From: Grammothele lineata
Lineage: Eukaryota; Basidiomycota; Agaricomycetes; Polyporales; Polyporaceae
DNA length: 64,000 nucleotides
Assembly (NCBI GenBank): GCA_002150815.3
Contig: NDFF03000024.1
Location: 124,001-188,000, forward strand
Reading direction: 5' to 3'
Each line of letters starts with the position of its first letter. Positions within the stretch are counted from its first letter, which is position 1. Position numbers and translations under genes: made by a program. This document shows positions 43,147 to 54,638 of the stretch, piece after piece. The notes under the pieces were generated by a model. It saw nothing but the letters and a program-made list of their open reading frames with translations, searched no databases and was not told the origin of the DNA.

Positions 43147-43965
43147 CTCACATAGACCTGTATATTGTTGGCAGAGGTTCGCCTTTACCTCCGCACCATT
43201 TCCGCCCTCCCGCACACACCCTGCCTACTTTGAGAGGATACTTCCGTCTTTGTGTTACTTGTAATATATGTGCTAGAAGCCGGTAAACGTCATCGCGCCA
43301 CTGGCAGTACGTTCACACGGCCGGAGTGGTCTAACTTTGCACGATCTGTATAACTTCCTTCGACCCACTTGTAAGTCCATCCCCGCCAGGAGGAGTCACA
43401 GATATTCTCGGGCCCGACGAGCGGGCTCCACACGCCGTTCCTTTGTCATGGTAGTAACTTAGTACCTCAGGCCTCAGGACTTATGTCACTTCCAACGAGT
43501 CCGACGAATGGGCCCGGTAGTATTTCCTCGCAGCTTCCCATTATGACTGCTAGAGCAAGGCCCAGATTTGGGATCCAAAACGTGCACACGCTGGCACAGC
43601 AGGTACGTATCCGTCGCAAACGAGTAAGTACCCACCACGAATCTGGTAAGGGCTCGTACGGCAGTCTGAGACGGTGTTGTATAGTCGTCATATCTCACGT
43701 TCTTACTGCGGCCGAGGGTCCGGCTGGCCAGGCGAGTCGAACAGTACGGGCTGGAGTGGGTCACTGTCCAACGTGATCGTGATAAGAAGCATGGCGAGTC
43801 AATGCAATGGTCACTGGTCCTAGAGTATACAGTACACCGCTACGCTGATTAACGCAACTATCCGTTGAGCGAACACCGACCGGCATTTGGAGGTCGATAT
43901 AAAGGCCTATAGGTCTTCACAAACATCATACCGTCTGGACGACAAACCTCGAGCTCGACTTCAAC
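43147..43965. other. Intergenic region between SDR copies 2 and 3
   Basis: About 820 bases. No MAU2-like fragment was seen here, unlike upstream of copy 2. A TATA-like gatataaag lies about 60 bases before the copy 3 start. No supported gene. Confidence 0.5.
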
Positions 43966-45145
43966 ATGAGTTCTTATGCGATTGTAGGAGCTTCTCGTGG
44001 GATAGGGGTAGGTACTCTTTCCAGGCTTCAACCCTGAAGTCGACGCTTTTCTGACATAGTCGCTTGATAGTTAGAATTTGTTCGCAATCTCGTCAGTGAC
44101 AGTGTGAACTGTGACGCGTCCAGCACCTATTAGTTCTGACCCTCTACAGAGTCAAGACAAGGCCAACTCTGTGTTCGCTATCGTACGTAACCCACAGAAC
44201 GCGCAGAAACTGCTATCTTTGGCCGAAACCTCCTCCAACGTTCACGTCGTGAAGGGCGACCTCGACGATATGAACACTCTCAAGGTGAGAAAGACGTTTC
44301 TGTTGATTGCACTATTTGCCCCTCACGTACCGTAATGATACTGAATGAATTACGATGAACCTGTTTAGGCTGCAGCGGCTGAAGTAGGAAGAATTACCGG
44401 AGGCTCGCTCGACTATCTCATCAACAACGGCGCGGCTCTCGTGACAGAACGTTCGATGTGCACCGCTACCACTTAGTGAGTGACATTCTTCAGTAGTAGG
44501 CTTTCGTACAATTTTGATGGAACCATAGCCCCGACGAGAAGTTCCTAGAGGAAGACTTGGTCAGCGCTGTGCGTACTACCCGCCCACTCCGCTTTTTCCG
44601 GGGTACCCCAAAACTGACATATGTACGGCGCAGTTCAAAACCAACGTCGTGGGCGTTATCAATTCAACCAACGCCTTTCTCCCCCTCCTCCGCAAAGGAT
44701 CGACGAAGAAAGTCATAGCCATCTCTTCGGCACAGGGAGATCTTGACTTTGTGCTTGGTACAGAGGTACCTACCAACATCCAGTACCCGATCACGAAGGC
44801 CGCGATGAACATGGCTGTCGCAATGCTCTCACATGCTCTGAAGCCGGAGGGCGGCTTCACCCTGCTCTCGCTCTCCCCCGGGTGCGTCCTGACTTGGAGT
44901 GACAAGCAACGTAAGTGCCACTGTGTCCGTGTTCGTAAATAGTTTGTGTACTCACGAGGTAGGCAGTGGGCCCTATGTTGCAGGAGTTCTTCGCCGGTTT
45001 CAAGAAGCATCAGCCGAGTTGGAGTGGGGTCCCTATGATGCCGGATGAGTCAATCAGGATGATGTTGGAGGTCATCAACAAAGTTGGGCCTGCGGACAGT
45101 GGTGCCTACCTGTCGCACTATGGCGAGAAGTCGACGTGGCTGTAA
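43966..45145 (+). CDS. Short-chain dehydrogenase/reductase, copy 3
   Basis: More divergent third SDR. Start MSSYAIVGASRGIG, 21-nt exon LEFVRNL (44071-44091), then DKANSVFAIVRNPQNAQKLL, VKGDLDDMNTLK, DYLINNGAALV. Catalytic region KKVIAISSAQGDLDF and YPITKAAMNMAVAMLSHALK: Ser, Tyr and Lys are retained, but the residues after Tyr differ from copies 1 and 2 (YGISK). SPGCVLTWSDKQ, then a last exon ending SGAYLSHYGEKSTWL, TAA at 45143-45145. The changes around the active site suggest a different substrate. Confidence 0.84.
44071..44091 (+). other. 21-nt microexon, SDR copy 3
   Basis: Preceded by cttgatag and followed by gtcagtgac, encodes LEFVRNL. Confidence 0.78.
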
Positions 45146-45659
45146 CTAATGTATCTCCTCCTATATGTGATACCTGTCAAGGGGAGAAAAGCTACTTGTG
45201 CTGCGTAGGAGCGTGAGCATTTGGCGTTAGATAAATCCAACTAGCTCCACCGAGTTGACGTTACAAAATCTGCACACAGCACGACATCAACGACGTCCTA
45301 TCCATCCTGATGACTTTGGTACTAGTAGAGCAAGAGGTTCAGAGCCCTACAATCGCTACTTCCCACTCTGTACGTCGCTGCTGCAAAGGAAGCAAGACAT
45401 TGACGTTGGTCGAAGGTCGTTTGAAGTGCCTGCAGGCCGCGGATGTGCCAGTGGGCCTCGACGACCGGGGCGCTCACGCGCACGGTCCAAACGCGGCGTA
45501 TGCTTGAGATAGGCGCCTTACATAATACGGGCCGCAGTCGGCTGCGCGGCCGCATGGCCCGGCGGCCAAGACGTGCCTTCTTCTCCGTGCCACGTTGTAT
45601 GTCAAGTGTAAGTGGGATACACCATTCGTCGACATCTATCTGATGCCGCTAGCAGTTTT
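45146..45659. other. Intergenic region upstream of the third HET gene
   Basis: About 510 bases with only short frames of no recognisable character; presumed promoter of the HET gene. Confidence 0.45.
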
Positions 45660-47659
45660 ATGTGGTTGCTCAGCACAGACCGCGCTGAACTCAGGTTCTT
45701 CAACGGTCCTGATGAGGTTGACGGCGGATATGCTATCCTCTCTCATGTATGGGACCCTGAAGAAATGACTTTCCAGGATCTTCAAGTTCTGAATCATTCA
45801 CGTTGCAGTTTGACCGGGGAGAACCCTCGCGATCTCGTCTCGCCGAAGATCCGCGAGAGCTGTCGTTTGGCCAGAGCACACGGATTCCAGTGGATCTGGA
45901 ACGACATATGCTGCATCGATAAGACGAGCAGTTCCGAACTGTCCGAAGCAATCAACTCTATGTTCCGATTCTACGCACTCTCTTCCGCGTGTTACGCTTA
46001 CCTCCGCGATGTTCCCAGCACCTGCATCCTTGATGAAAAAGATTCCGCGTTCCGGCGTAGCTGCTGGCATTCGCGGGGCTGGACACTCCAAGAGCTCGTC
46101 GCTCCCAAGCTTCTCGTCTTCGTCTCATCTGACTGGAAACTGCTGGGCACTAAGGTTGATCTCGCGCAGACGCTAGAAGAAATCACGCTCGTCCCGAAGA
46201 GCATCCTGTGGTTCGAGAAGGACCTTGCGGACATCAGCGTCGCTCGACGGATGTCATGGGTGAGCAAACGCAAGACGACGCGCACCGAGGATCAAGCTTA
46301 CTGTCTCATGGGTATCTTCGGGATCAATATGCCCACCCTGTACGGCGAAGGAACCAAGGCGTTCTACCGGTTACAGCAGGAGATCATGCGCACCACCGTC
46401 GACACATCCCTCTTTGCGTGGGGTTGGGCCGAAGCGATGAACTTCGTTATAGCGGAATCGCGAGCGGGAATGTCCCAACACAACCACCTAGCTCAGGATT
46501 CATACCTGCTGGCGCCATCCCCTGCCCCCTTCGCTCATTCCTACCGCGTCGAGTTCAATCCCGAGGGAGAACTCAAGGATGTGAGTTCCATGCTATTTCG
46601 TTCACGAAGTTTCACCACTAACTCGTGCTCCAGGTAGAAATTACTCAAAGTCTCCTCAGTTTGCTTTCGGGACCTGACAATACAGTGTCCGTAAGCCGTA
46701 GCGTGCCTACGTTCTCCATAACGTCGTATGGCGTTTCAGCGCACGTTCCCGTGCTCACATTCCCCACGTCAGAGTCGATTGTTGCCCTCCTTTCGTGCAA
46801 CGACCGGTACCGTTCCCTCGGCCTGGTGCTTCATCCCTGCTCGGACGGCACTGCTCCCGACCGCGTTCTCTATCACTGCGGCGACGGCTACAACCCACGC
46901 CTCGCGTCTATCGTGCGTAGCGTCGATACCCCGCGATTCCAGCTTCCCGTCGCGAAATGGCAAACGATTCATATCCTCGCGCAACCGCCGTTTCGCGCAT
47001 CAGCCCCTGACGTTCGCACCGTAACGATCCCGCTCCCACTGCTGCACACCAACCTCGCACTCCGCCCGCCATTCCGTGTTCCTCGCGCTCTCCTTCGCCA
47101 GGACCTCTGGAACGGCCCAGACTCCGTGTTTGGCTTCGTTGAGGCCTCGAGCATACCCCTCTCGTGGGACGGCCAGGACCCACCCGCCCTAACACTTGTC
47201 TTCGGCGCGTACCACGAGAGGAAGCGCGGCACTCTCCGATACATCGGGGATGACACGGACCGTCTCAGCCACCTGGTCAAGCTCGTGCCGCACGATCCCT
47301 ACGTTTCCATCTTTCTTGGGTTGTGCCGGGCGCCGTCTAACGGAGCAGAGAGCTCGGCGAGTAGCCAAACAGAACACTGGGCGCGCATGGAGATTGGGAG
47401 GAGTAACCAGCGGAACAGGGGCACGCATGACTGCCTCAGGGACCACATCGTGCGCTGGCCCAATCTTTCCCGAGAGTTGAAGGTATCGTTTGAGCGAGGA
47501 TGGAGACTGACATCCGATATATACTGTACAATTACCTTTACTCCTTGTCCCATGAATGAGGGCGGGGAGACGTTGGTGTTAGGAGTGGAATGGTCTCCGG
47601 TGCAATCCGACACCGTCTTACTCATAGACTCAGATACTAACCCAGAGAACTCGCCATAG
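45660..47659 (+). CDS. HET-domain (heterokaryon incompatibility) protein
   Basis: Two exons joined by an intron at about 46580-46634. The start at 45660 (MWLLSTDRAELRFFNG) matches that of the paralogue at 4697-6773; an in-frame ATG 48 bases upstream adds an unshared extension. HET landmarks: GGYAILSHVWDPEEMTFQDL, PKIRESCRLARAHGFQWIW, NDICCIDK, SRGWTLQELVAP, ARRMSWVSKRKTTRTEDQAY, and YGEGTKAFYRLQ. After YLLAPSPAPFAHSYRVEF the second exon carries the shared C-terminal region (WQTIHILAQPPFR, then a late GGETLVLGVEW). It belongs to the same subfamily as the genes at 1-1045 and 4697-6773, with the same intron position. Likely a non-self recognition or death-triggering protein; partner unknown. Confidence 0.87.
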
Positions 47660-47945
47660 CGAGATCGAAGACCTTCGCGATACCTAGATCTCGTAAATAC
47701 TGCAAATGGATATATTATATATGTCGTCGATTACATGCATAGCAGCTACGCAAGAGACGGTTTCTTGCATAGGCTCCAAATGTTTGGAATACTTAGGCGG
47801 GACTCTAGGCGCAGAAGCGCCCATCAGCCTCGTTCTCCTTTCCACCTCCACCATCACCACCTCCTGCATCGTCTGTGCACTTTGTAATATCTTGCCTGGA
47901 TACTATCGCCTCACATTCTGCTACGTTTGAATATGCAACCAAAAT

Positions 47946-49420
47946 GTGGCCTTCTCAGCAATCCTTCGACGAGTCGCCGCGTCCCCAGCCCTCAGCTCTT
48001 CGCTTGCAAATTTCCGCATGCCCGGGGTCGCGCTCGAGAATCGCAAGTTCGACCGTTACGAGTTCTTCAAAAAGGTGTTTGGTAACCCGAAATATCTCGT
48101 CGCCTCCAAGGTGGACCAGCGCGAGCTCCTGAGTTGGCCTCGACCTCGACCTCCGCGGCGGCGGCGGATAGGCTGGGAGTGGCCGAGGACACATGCGTTG
48201 AGACAAATGCCTAGGAGGTATGGTGTGCATCTGCTTTATTCGTAAGATGAAAACTTATGAAGGTGCTTGATCCGTGTGTTGTTCAGCTAGTCTACACGCC
48301 TACGGTCAATGCCAAAGGACGCCTTCCTTTCCCTGCCCCTTTCTCCCTAAAGACACGCACCAACCGCGGCCCCGACAGATGTACGCTGGCGGTATTCCGG
48401 AAGCCAAATCGCGAACGAAACTTCGACGCCACGCATGGCAAAGAAGGCGGGCCAGAGGACCGGCCGCCGATCATGTAGTTCTGCGTGAACGACGCCGCGC
48501 ACCTCCTCACGTCCGCGAAGCTACTTGAGCCGTACTGCGACGCGGTAGACATCAACATTGGATACCTCAGGACATCGCACGCAGGGAGCACTATGGGTCG
48601 TTCTTGCAGGACGAATGGGACCTAATCTACGAGCTAGGTGCGTCTACGTCTCTTTCAGGGTTAGGCGATGGGAAGGGACACTTGGTTGACAACATGGGCA
48701 GTCAATACGCTGCACAAGAACCTCTCGAGACCCGCGACAGCCAAGCTCAGTGTATTCCGACGGTGGAGAAGGCAATCGAGTACGCGAAGATGGTGGAACA
48801 GGCGGGAGCACACATGCTCACTTGTCACTGGCGTATGCAGGAGCAGCGGGATCAGCTATCTGTGAGTATACGCTCCTTTAGTCTCTCTCTGCTCTCATCA
48901 CAAACGCGTCCGCGCACTGCAGGGTCTCACAGATGGAGAAGATCCGTGCGGAGAAAGAGGCTGTCTCTGTACCAGTTGTCGCGGACGGCAACCTCCTCTT
49001 CTACGGGGACACCGAGCGATGTCCTGCCGCCACGAGCGCGGACGCAGTTGTGCCCGCCAAAGGCAACCTCTACAATCCAGCCATCTTCACCCCGTCCCCC
49101 TCTTCTAACTCGCCCTAAACGAGCAAGCCCTCTGCATCGACGTCGCGTGCAGCACCATACCTAATAGGGCACTACCCACGGAACACGGAGCTCGCGCTCG
49201 AGTACCTCGAGATCGTCAGGGGCCACCTCTTCAAGCTTCTCCGGCCCGCGCTCTCGATTCACACCGACCTGCGGGAGCGGCCCGGGCGGGTGCGGCCTGC
49301 GAGTGGAGAAGGAGAGCGGGAATGAGCGGGGGCGTGGGCACAGTACGAGGAGATCGTGTGGAAGCTCGACGTGCGGCTCGAGGTACACGTTACTCATCCT
49401 GACTCTTTCGCCTTTCCCTC
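47946..49420 (+). pseudogene. tRNA-dihydrouridine synthase (DUS1-like) pseudogene
   Basis: Fragments of a DUS1-type enzyme occur in order but in changing frames. They include YEFFKKVFGNPKYLVASKVD with DQ following (usual family: VAPMVDQSELAWR), LVYTPTVNAK, LEPYCDAVDINIG, LQDEWDLIYEL, VEKAIEYAKMVEQAGAHMLT, EKIRAEKEAVSVPVVADGN and GNLYNPAIF. Frame breaks fit single-base losses near 48562-48566 (the GCP loop after DINIG), near 48756 and near 48932. The tRNA-binding VHGR is changed to CHWR and the FMN-site PMV to SKV. DUS1 reduces uridines 16/17 in the tRNA D-loop; this copy cannot make it. The C-terminal third (49180-49420) is still traceable (YLEIVRGHLFKLLRPALSIH). Confidence 0.8.
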
Positions 49421-49869
49421 GCATGGTTGGTGGTGGGAATCTACAATCCCGCTCCCCCAGCGCATTCAACACGCCATTCTAGTCATGTGAGCGCCAAGGG
49501 CTCCAGGTATGTGTCGTACTTTCCACTTACTCCCCGTAATACTTCACTCACTCCATCACTCATTTCCTTCCTACGTATGCGCCTCAAGATGGCGCTTGAG
49601 GTCACCCGTGTGCTTCTCTGGGCCCATAACGCCATGAATGTGGCGTGAAAGGACAGCGTGCAGAGTGGCAGGCAGGGCGGCAGCGTGTCCCTGCGACTCG
49701 AAGAGATGGAAGGCTAGACATAGCGTACATGTGAGGTGGCGTATGCTCTCCGGCCATCGTGAAACAATCTAATTACTTGAGCTACGTTCCCCTTGCGGCA
49801 TAACCGGAAGCCTTGCAAGCGCGCAGAGATAGACGGTTTGCAATATGGCAAGACTATCCCTGCGATATC

Positions 49870-51489
49870 TTACATCGCCCCGTTCCCTGTTTCCCTGCTG
49901 TCGTTGTCGTTGTCCCTCATCCAATCGCTGACATGCCAAGCATCCAGGTCTGGTCCGTCAAAGCGACCGTCAGCATGACCATACGTCTCGACGAACAATG
50001 CTACAGGATTTCAGGGTGAAGGCAGAAAAGAAAAGCTCACCGCGGGATTCGATCTCGAGCCGTCCGTCGTGCGATACCGTCGGGAACGAAGCGTGTATTT
50101 TCGCAGTAAGCTGCTGCCAAACCTCGGGATTCCTCGCACTCTGCGGCAGCCATCTGATCTCGACGGTTACAGTTGTCCGGGGTTGACCTATTAGAAGTCA
50201 TCGCTTCAGCATGTTGGCAAGCACAGAGTTCAAGATGAGGCATGAGGACATACCAGAGCAGGCCTGCTCCACAACCTCGCCAATCTGGTCCACGAGAGCG
50301 AGAAACTCCGTCCTCGTGCGCTCATGGGCCCGAGCCCAAATCTCTAGACGAAGATCTCGTGAAGACAGCTCGGGTTGCCACGAGCTCAACGCGACACCAA
50401 GCGCACGTATGTCTTCTTCTTCCCGCTGCTTGGAATGTCCAATCTGCCTAACATTGATGGTGGCTAGGGACACGAGTGATCCAAGGAAGAGCGTGTTCAG
50501 CTTCCTCGTGACCGGATCGTCTGTCCAACAGGTGAGCAAAGAGCGATACAGCATGCGAATACTTCGGCAGACCTTCTACCTCAAGGCCATATGGCTCACT
50601 GAAGGGACACCAGAGTACTAGATGGGCGAGCGCATTTGGAGGAACCGCAGCAAGTAACCTGTTGACGCCGTGTGCGCCGATCTGCAACACCTATCGATAA
50701 CATCAGTTGGCGCTAGGACCGCAGAAAGACGTGTGCACTACGTACGTCTAACTTCCATAGTTTGGGCAGGAACGGCTTCTTTTTTCGCGTCATGCACCCA
50801 GGGATAACCCCTAAGACGTTCCATGTGACGGACTTGCACTCCAACTCCTCCAGGGCGTCGAAGCAATCCAAGAGTCTTGCAAAATCCGCGAAGTTCGCGA
50901 ACGTCACCTCTCTGACGTGTAATATCGCTGTCGATGCGAACCGCTTGTGGTAAAGGCCCAGTTCGCGCACGTTGAGCGGGAGATGGGGCAGAGGCTTATT
51001 CCCCACTGCACTTTGACCTTTCTCATCCTGAAAACCAATAAAAAGAGCTCGGAGAGTCGATAGGTGCACCCGGAGTGAATGTGGGAGGCGCGTGAGGACG
51101 TTGCGTGGCGAGTAGTCGCCTTCGGGCGTATTGCATGAAACAGACATCTGATGGATGAGAGATATGAGGGAAGGCGTGACGTTGAGGACTGTCGCAAGGC
51201 TGTTTAAGGCTTTGAGGGATCTGAGGCGGATGGCGCGGAAGAGCCAGAACTTGGCTCTGGGCCACCAGGAGGAGCAGACAAGAGTGCATTGGTAGAGGGC
51301 GCGCTGCACGTTCTCGAACTCTTCGGGTTCCAACTGTGCAATTGGTTCATCCATGTATCCACCAAGGGAGTCGATGACCTGTAAACAGAGCTCAAATGGT
51401 AGGCGAGGCGAGTAGGGAGATTCTAAAGAGATGGGGTCCATGAAAACGGGGCCTTGGTGTTGTCCAACAGGGGGAGGAGACGGGTTCAC
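49870..51489 (-). CDS. F-box-like protein with C-terminal beta-rich region
   Basis: Multi-exon minus-strand gene. Exon 1 (51489 to about 50746) starts MNPSPPPVGQHQGPVF; SPRLPFELCLQVIDSLGGYM and ALYQCTLVCSSWWPRAKFWL have F-box spacing. LRR-like text follows (LPLNVRELGLYHKRFA, FDALEELECKSVTW). Later exons: IGAHGVNRLLAAVPPNALAH; DDPVTRKLNTLFLGSLVSLA to EVVEQACSG; then, after an intron whose acceptor is cttctaatag, TTVTVEIRWLPQSARNPEVW and DGRLEIESR; and finally ALFVETYGHADGRFDGPDLD to the TAA at 49870-49872. The last two exons were found by following splice sites; the simple frame would stop at 50198. Function unknown; likely a substrate receptor of an SCF ligase. Confidence 0.7.
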
Positions 51490-51889
51490 AAGTCACCGAG
51501 GGGTCATAAACTCAAGCTACGTCGTCAGGTTGATCTGTGTGCTACCGTGGGTGCAGCACTGAGTGCCGATTATGTATCGATCGCTGCCAACAGCGCCCTT
51601 TACGTGAGGTGGGCTTCCGTGGTTCTACAAAGAACTTGACCCGTTGTGCAACAAATATGTCTTTCTACGACCGTCGCCCGCATCCATACAGCCCAAGTTC
51701 TAACCTGGGATCAAAGTGATACTCAACGGGAAACCCAAGGAAAGCTTCTACTTGTGAGAGTCTCCGGCTGACCATTAGAGTCTAAGATAGTTCGAATACA
51801 ACAGAGGATTCGCAAAAATACTCGACGTGTTCGTAAAATATAGTAGAACGGAGAGACGTGCATCTCATAACTCGACCAGCTGCTTAGTA
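51490..51889. other. Intergenic gap before the P450 array
   Basis: About 400 bases without recognised features. Confidence 0.45.
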
Positions 51890-53999
51890 CTACGTACACT
51901 GACTTAGACGACGCTTGCGGAACATCATTCGTGCCTTTACGTCTGGTATCACGTTCTCAGCGATGTAGATATTCTCCGGTCGCGAGGTGCGACCGTCCGC
52001 GAGCTGAAAGTCGTAGTGGAGGATCAAGTACGCCAGGAGCGCCTTGAGTTCACTCGCAGCGAAGAATCGCCCAGGGCTATAACAACTGATGAGCAAACAG
52101 TCATTTCCTGGGGAGTACTGGCCCATATACCATGCGTGTCGCCCGTGCCCGAAAGAGATGTAGTCGATGGACGTGTTAGTGAATTGGTGTTTGATGCCTT
52201 CTCCATCTCCTTCACGCATGCGGGAGAACCGGAACGGATCGAAAGAGTTCGCGTCTGGGTAGAGCGAGTCGTCGTTGTGCATTGAATGCGACGTGGCCGC
52301 GATTAGCGTGCCCTTGGGGACGAACGTCCCATCTGGGAGTGTAATATCTTTCAATGCTTGTCGCGACAAGGAGACTGAGCGGCCAGTCCAGCAATGATAA
52401 GCCGACGTCTCGTGAGTGATATGTGCGTCGAGAGGCCCACCTGTAGCGATTCCGTTGTAACGTTGAGACTCCCTCATGACGCTGTCGAGCTTCCACATCT
52501 TTCCAATAGAGTTCTTCGTCCAGCCTTCTGCAGAAACCAGTGGCTCGATCTCCTCTCGTAGTTCGCGCACGCAGTCGTGGTCTACAGCAAGATGTAAGAG
52601 AACATGAGTGACGCCCTGTGAATTTTATTAGTAACGTTGAACCAGCCGAAAGCGACCTGTCTACATACATTAGAGGACGTATGGATGGCTGCGAAGTTGA
52701 TCAGCATGATCCGCTCAGCGATAGCTTCGGAACTCTTTCTCCCGCGACGAGCCTCTTCGTCCATAATCCACTGCAGCATATCATTCTACAAGACTGCTGT
52801 CAGCGATATGAATAGGAGCAGAGGAAGTATCCGAATGCCCACCGGTTTTTCGGACCAATGTTCCCCATGTTCCTCCATCTTCGCCCAACGTTCAAGGATC
52901 ATAGGTCGAAGGATAGCATGTGCGCTACGAGCTATCTTCATGGACCTGCTGACCGAGCCAACGATGACGCTGACACGAAGGAAGTCAACGACTAATGCGC
53001 GCCATCGCTGGGGTCATTGATCACGTACGATTTGATGAAGCTTGGGAACAGATTGAGGATCTGGCTATCCATGACGACAGCGGTGGTATAGTGAACGGCT
53101 AGCTTCAAGTAGGTTTCATCCCGGCCTATGACCAACGCCATTTCAGCAATAAGGAAGGGGAAAAGCTTAGAGCTCACGTACATGTTATAGGTCCAACGAA
53201 GACACGACCGCTCACGCGCGCAACGATCTGTTCCATGGCATGAAAGACATTCAGAGTCGACCATCCTGAACGATAGCGAGTCAGATCAAGCACTCCAAGA
53301 TATGCGTAGTGAGTAGAAGCAATTCTTGCCGTCGTCAGCGGGAGACTGGATGTACTGTGCTACCGCGAGAGGTATTTCGTCCATGACGTCAGGGAGGACG
53401 GCGGGCAGAGTGCGCATGAGCTTCTCCCGGACGAGAGTAATGTGATACGGGTCCTCGACTGGGTATGACGAAGAAGTATGTGTTGTATTGAACAACTGCA
53501 GATGAGAATGTTAGTCGAGCATGGCATAGCAGGCACGAAGTCTCAGTCACATACTTCGTCGAATGCTCGCATAAACGAGACTTCATCGTCTGGGCGTTTC
53601 CGTATATCTTCGATCATCTTCGGACCGCTCACTATGACTACCCACTGGTTGACTAGCGCAACCTTGAATGCCGAATTGTAATACTGAAGAGACACAGCGC
53701 GTTACTCAACGGTTACATGCCAGAGTCTAGCTTGATGAATACAAACCCTCCGGTATCCTTCTGAAAGGATCCGTGTCCCATTTTTTAGGAAGTTGAAGGA
53801 TCCAAGAAGCGATAATATGGGCAGCGAAGGACCCCCAAGTGTAGGTATAGAGCTAAGCTGAAGAGATAGCGCTATCAGAACGGACGGTCGCAAACTTGTG
53901 CAACATTAGATTGCATACCGGGTCGGCGCGCCATCTGAAGAGAGAGAACGTGACGAAGACAGCACAGACTGCAAAGATTGCCGTTTGTATGTCTTCCAT
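51890..53999 (-). CDS. Cytochrome P450 (CYP512-like), array copy A
   Basis: Haem-thiolate monooxygenase anchored in the ER by an N-terminal helix (MEDIQTAIFAVCAVFVTFSL). About 500 residues in about ten short exons. Order: SSIPTLGGPSLPILSLLGSF, VVIVSGPKMIEDIRKRPDDE, I-helix FAAIHTSSNV, K-helix RESQRYNG (ExxR), DITLPDGTFVPKGT, DPFRF and FGHGRHA-CPGRFFA. The haem-ligating Cys codon is split TG|C by intron 52077-52130. It ends MMFRKRRLSQCT, TAG at 51890-51892. The wording of these motifs resembles the CYP512 family of polypores, some members of which act on lanostane triterpenoids; the family call is from memory and tentative. It is the most divergent of the four intact copies (for example NTTHTSSSYPVEDPYH). 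Confidence 0.83.
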
Positions 54000-54638
54000 T
54001 GTGGATACAAGCGAGTGAAGGTTCCTGACGTTCACTTGTCGTCAGCTATATAGGGAGGCGGGTTCTCGGGCGGCACGCTCACTATGGCACTGCAGCGTGA
54101 GAGGCCGCCGACAATAAAATTCGATCACATCTTTCCGGCGTGAGCGACGACGCGTCACCTCTCGATGATCGGTATGGATCCTGAGCCCCATTTGCTGCCC
54201 GAGAGCCAGGTTGCGTCTGGAAGTAGTGACGTTAGCGCGACACTCCCAGGAAATGCTTCCCTGGCTGATGCGGGAGTTCACGGGATATGCAGGCTGCCTA
54301 TCGTACTCTGAGGGGTTGTACAAGGTTTCGCAGCCAGGGACCCGGACGTTCCAGCCCCGAGGAAACGTGCCGATCCTGGTACACGTCAAATTCGGACGAA
54401 TCCGAATTCAAATTGTACGACTCGATGCGCACATACGTATGCGCTGAATTTGCGATAGTCGACGTGCCAGTGGCGTAACTGTACAACGAACGAATCTCTG
54501 CGGCTACTATACAGGATGTACGTATGCTGCAAAAGACCATTAGCAGGCTGATAGCATGTCACCTTGGCACCTGTGAAGTACAATTGCTCACCTTCCAGTT
54601 TCATCGGAGAACCTAGGACCTCTCTTATACACTCTGCT
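54000..54638. other. Spacer between P450 copies A and B
   Basis: Promoter of copy A, with a TATA-like element at 54046-54053, and the 3' flank of copy B. No gene seen. Confidence 0.5.
54046..54053 (-). promoter_or_regulatory. TATA-like element of P450 copy A
   Basis: ctatatag on the plus strand (also ctatatag on the minus strand) 47-54 bases upstream of the start codon. A comparable element precedes each intact P450 in the array. Confidence 0.55.
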
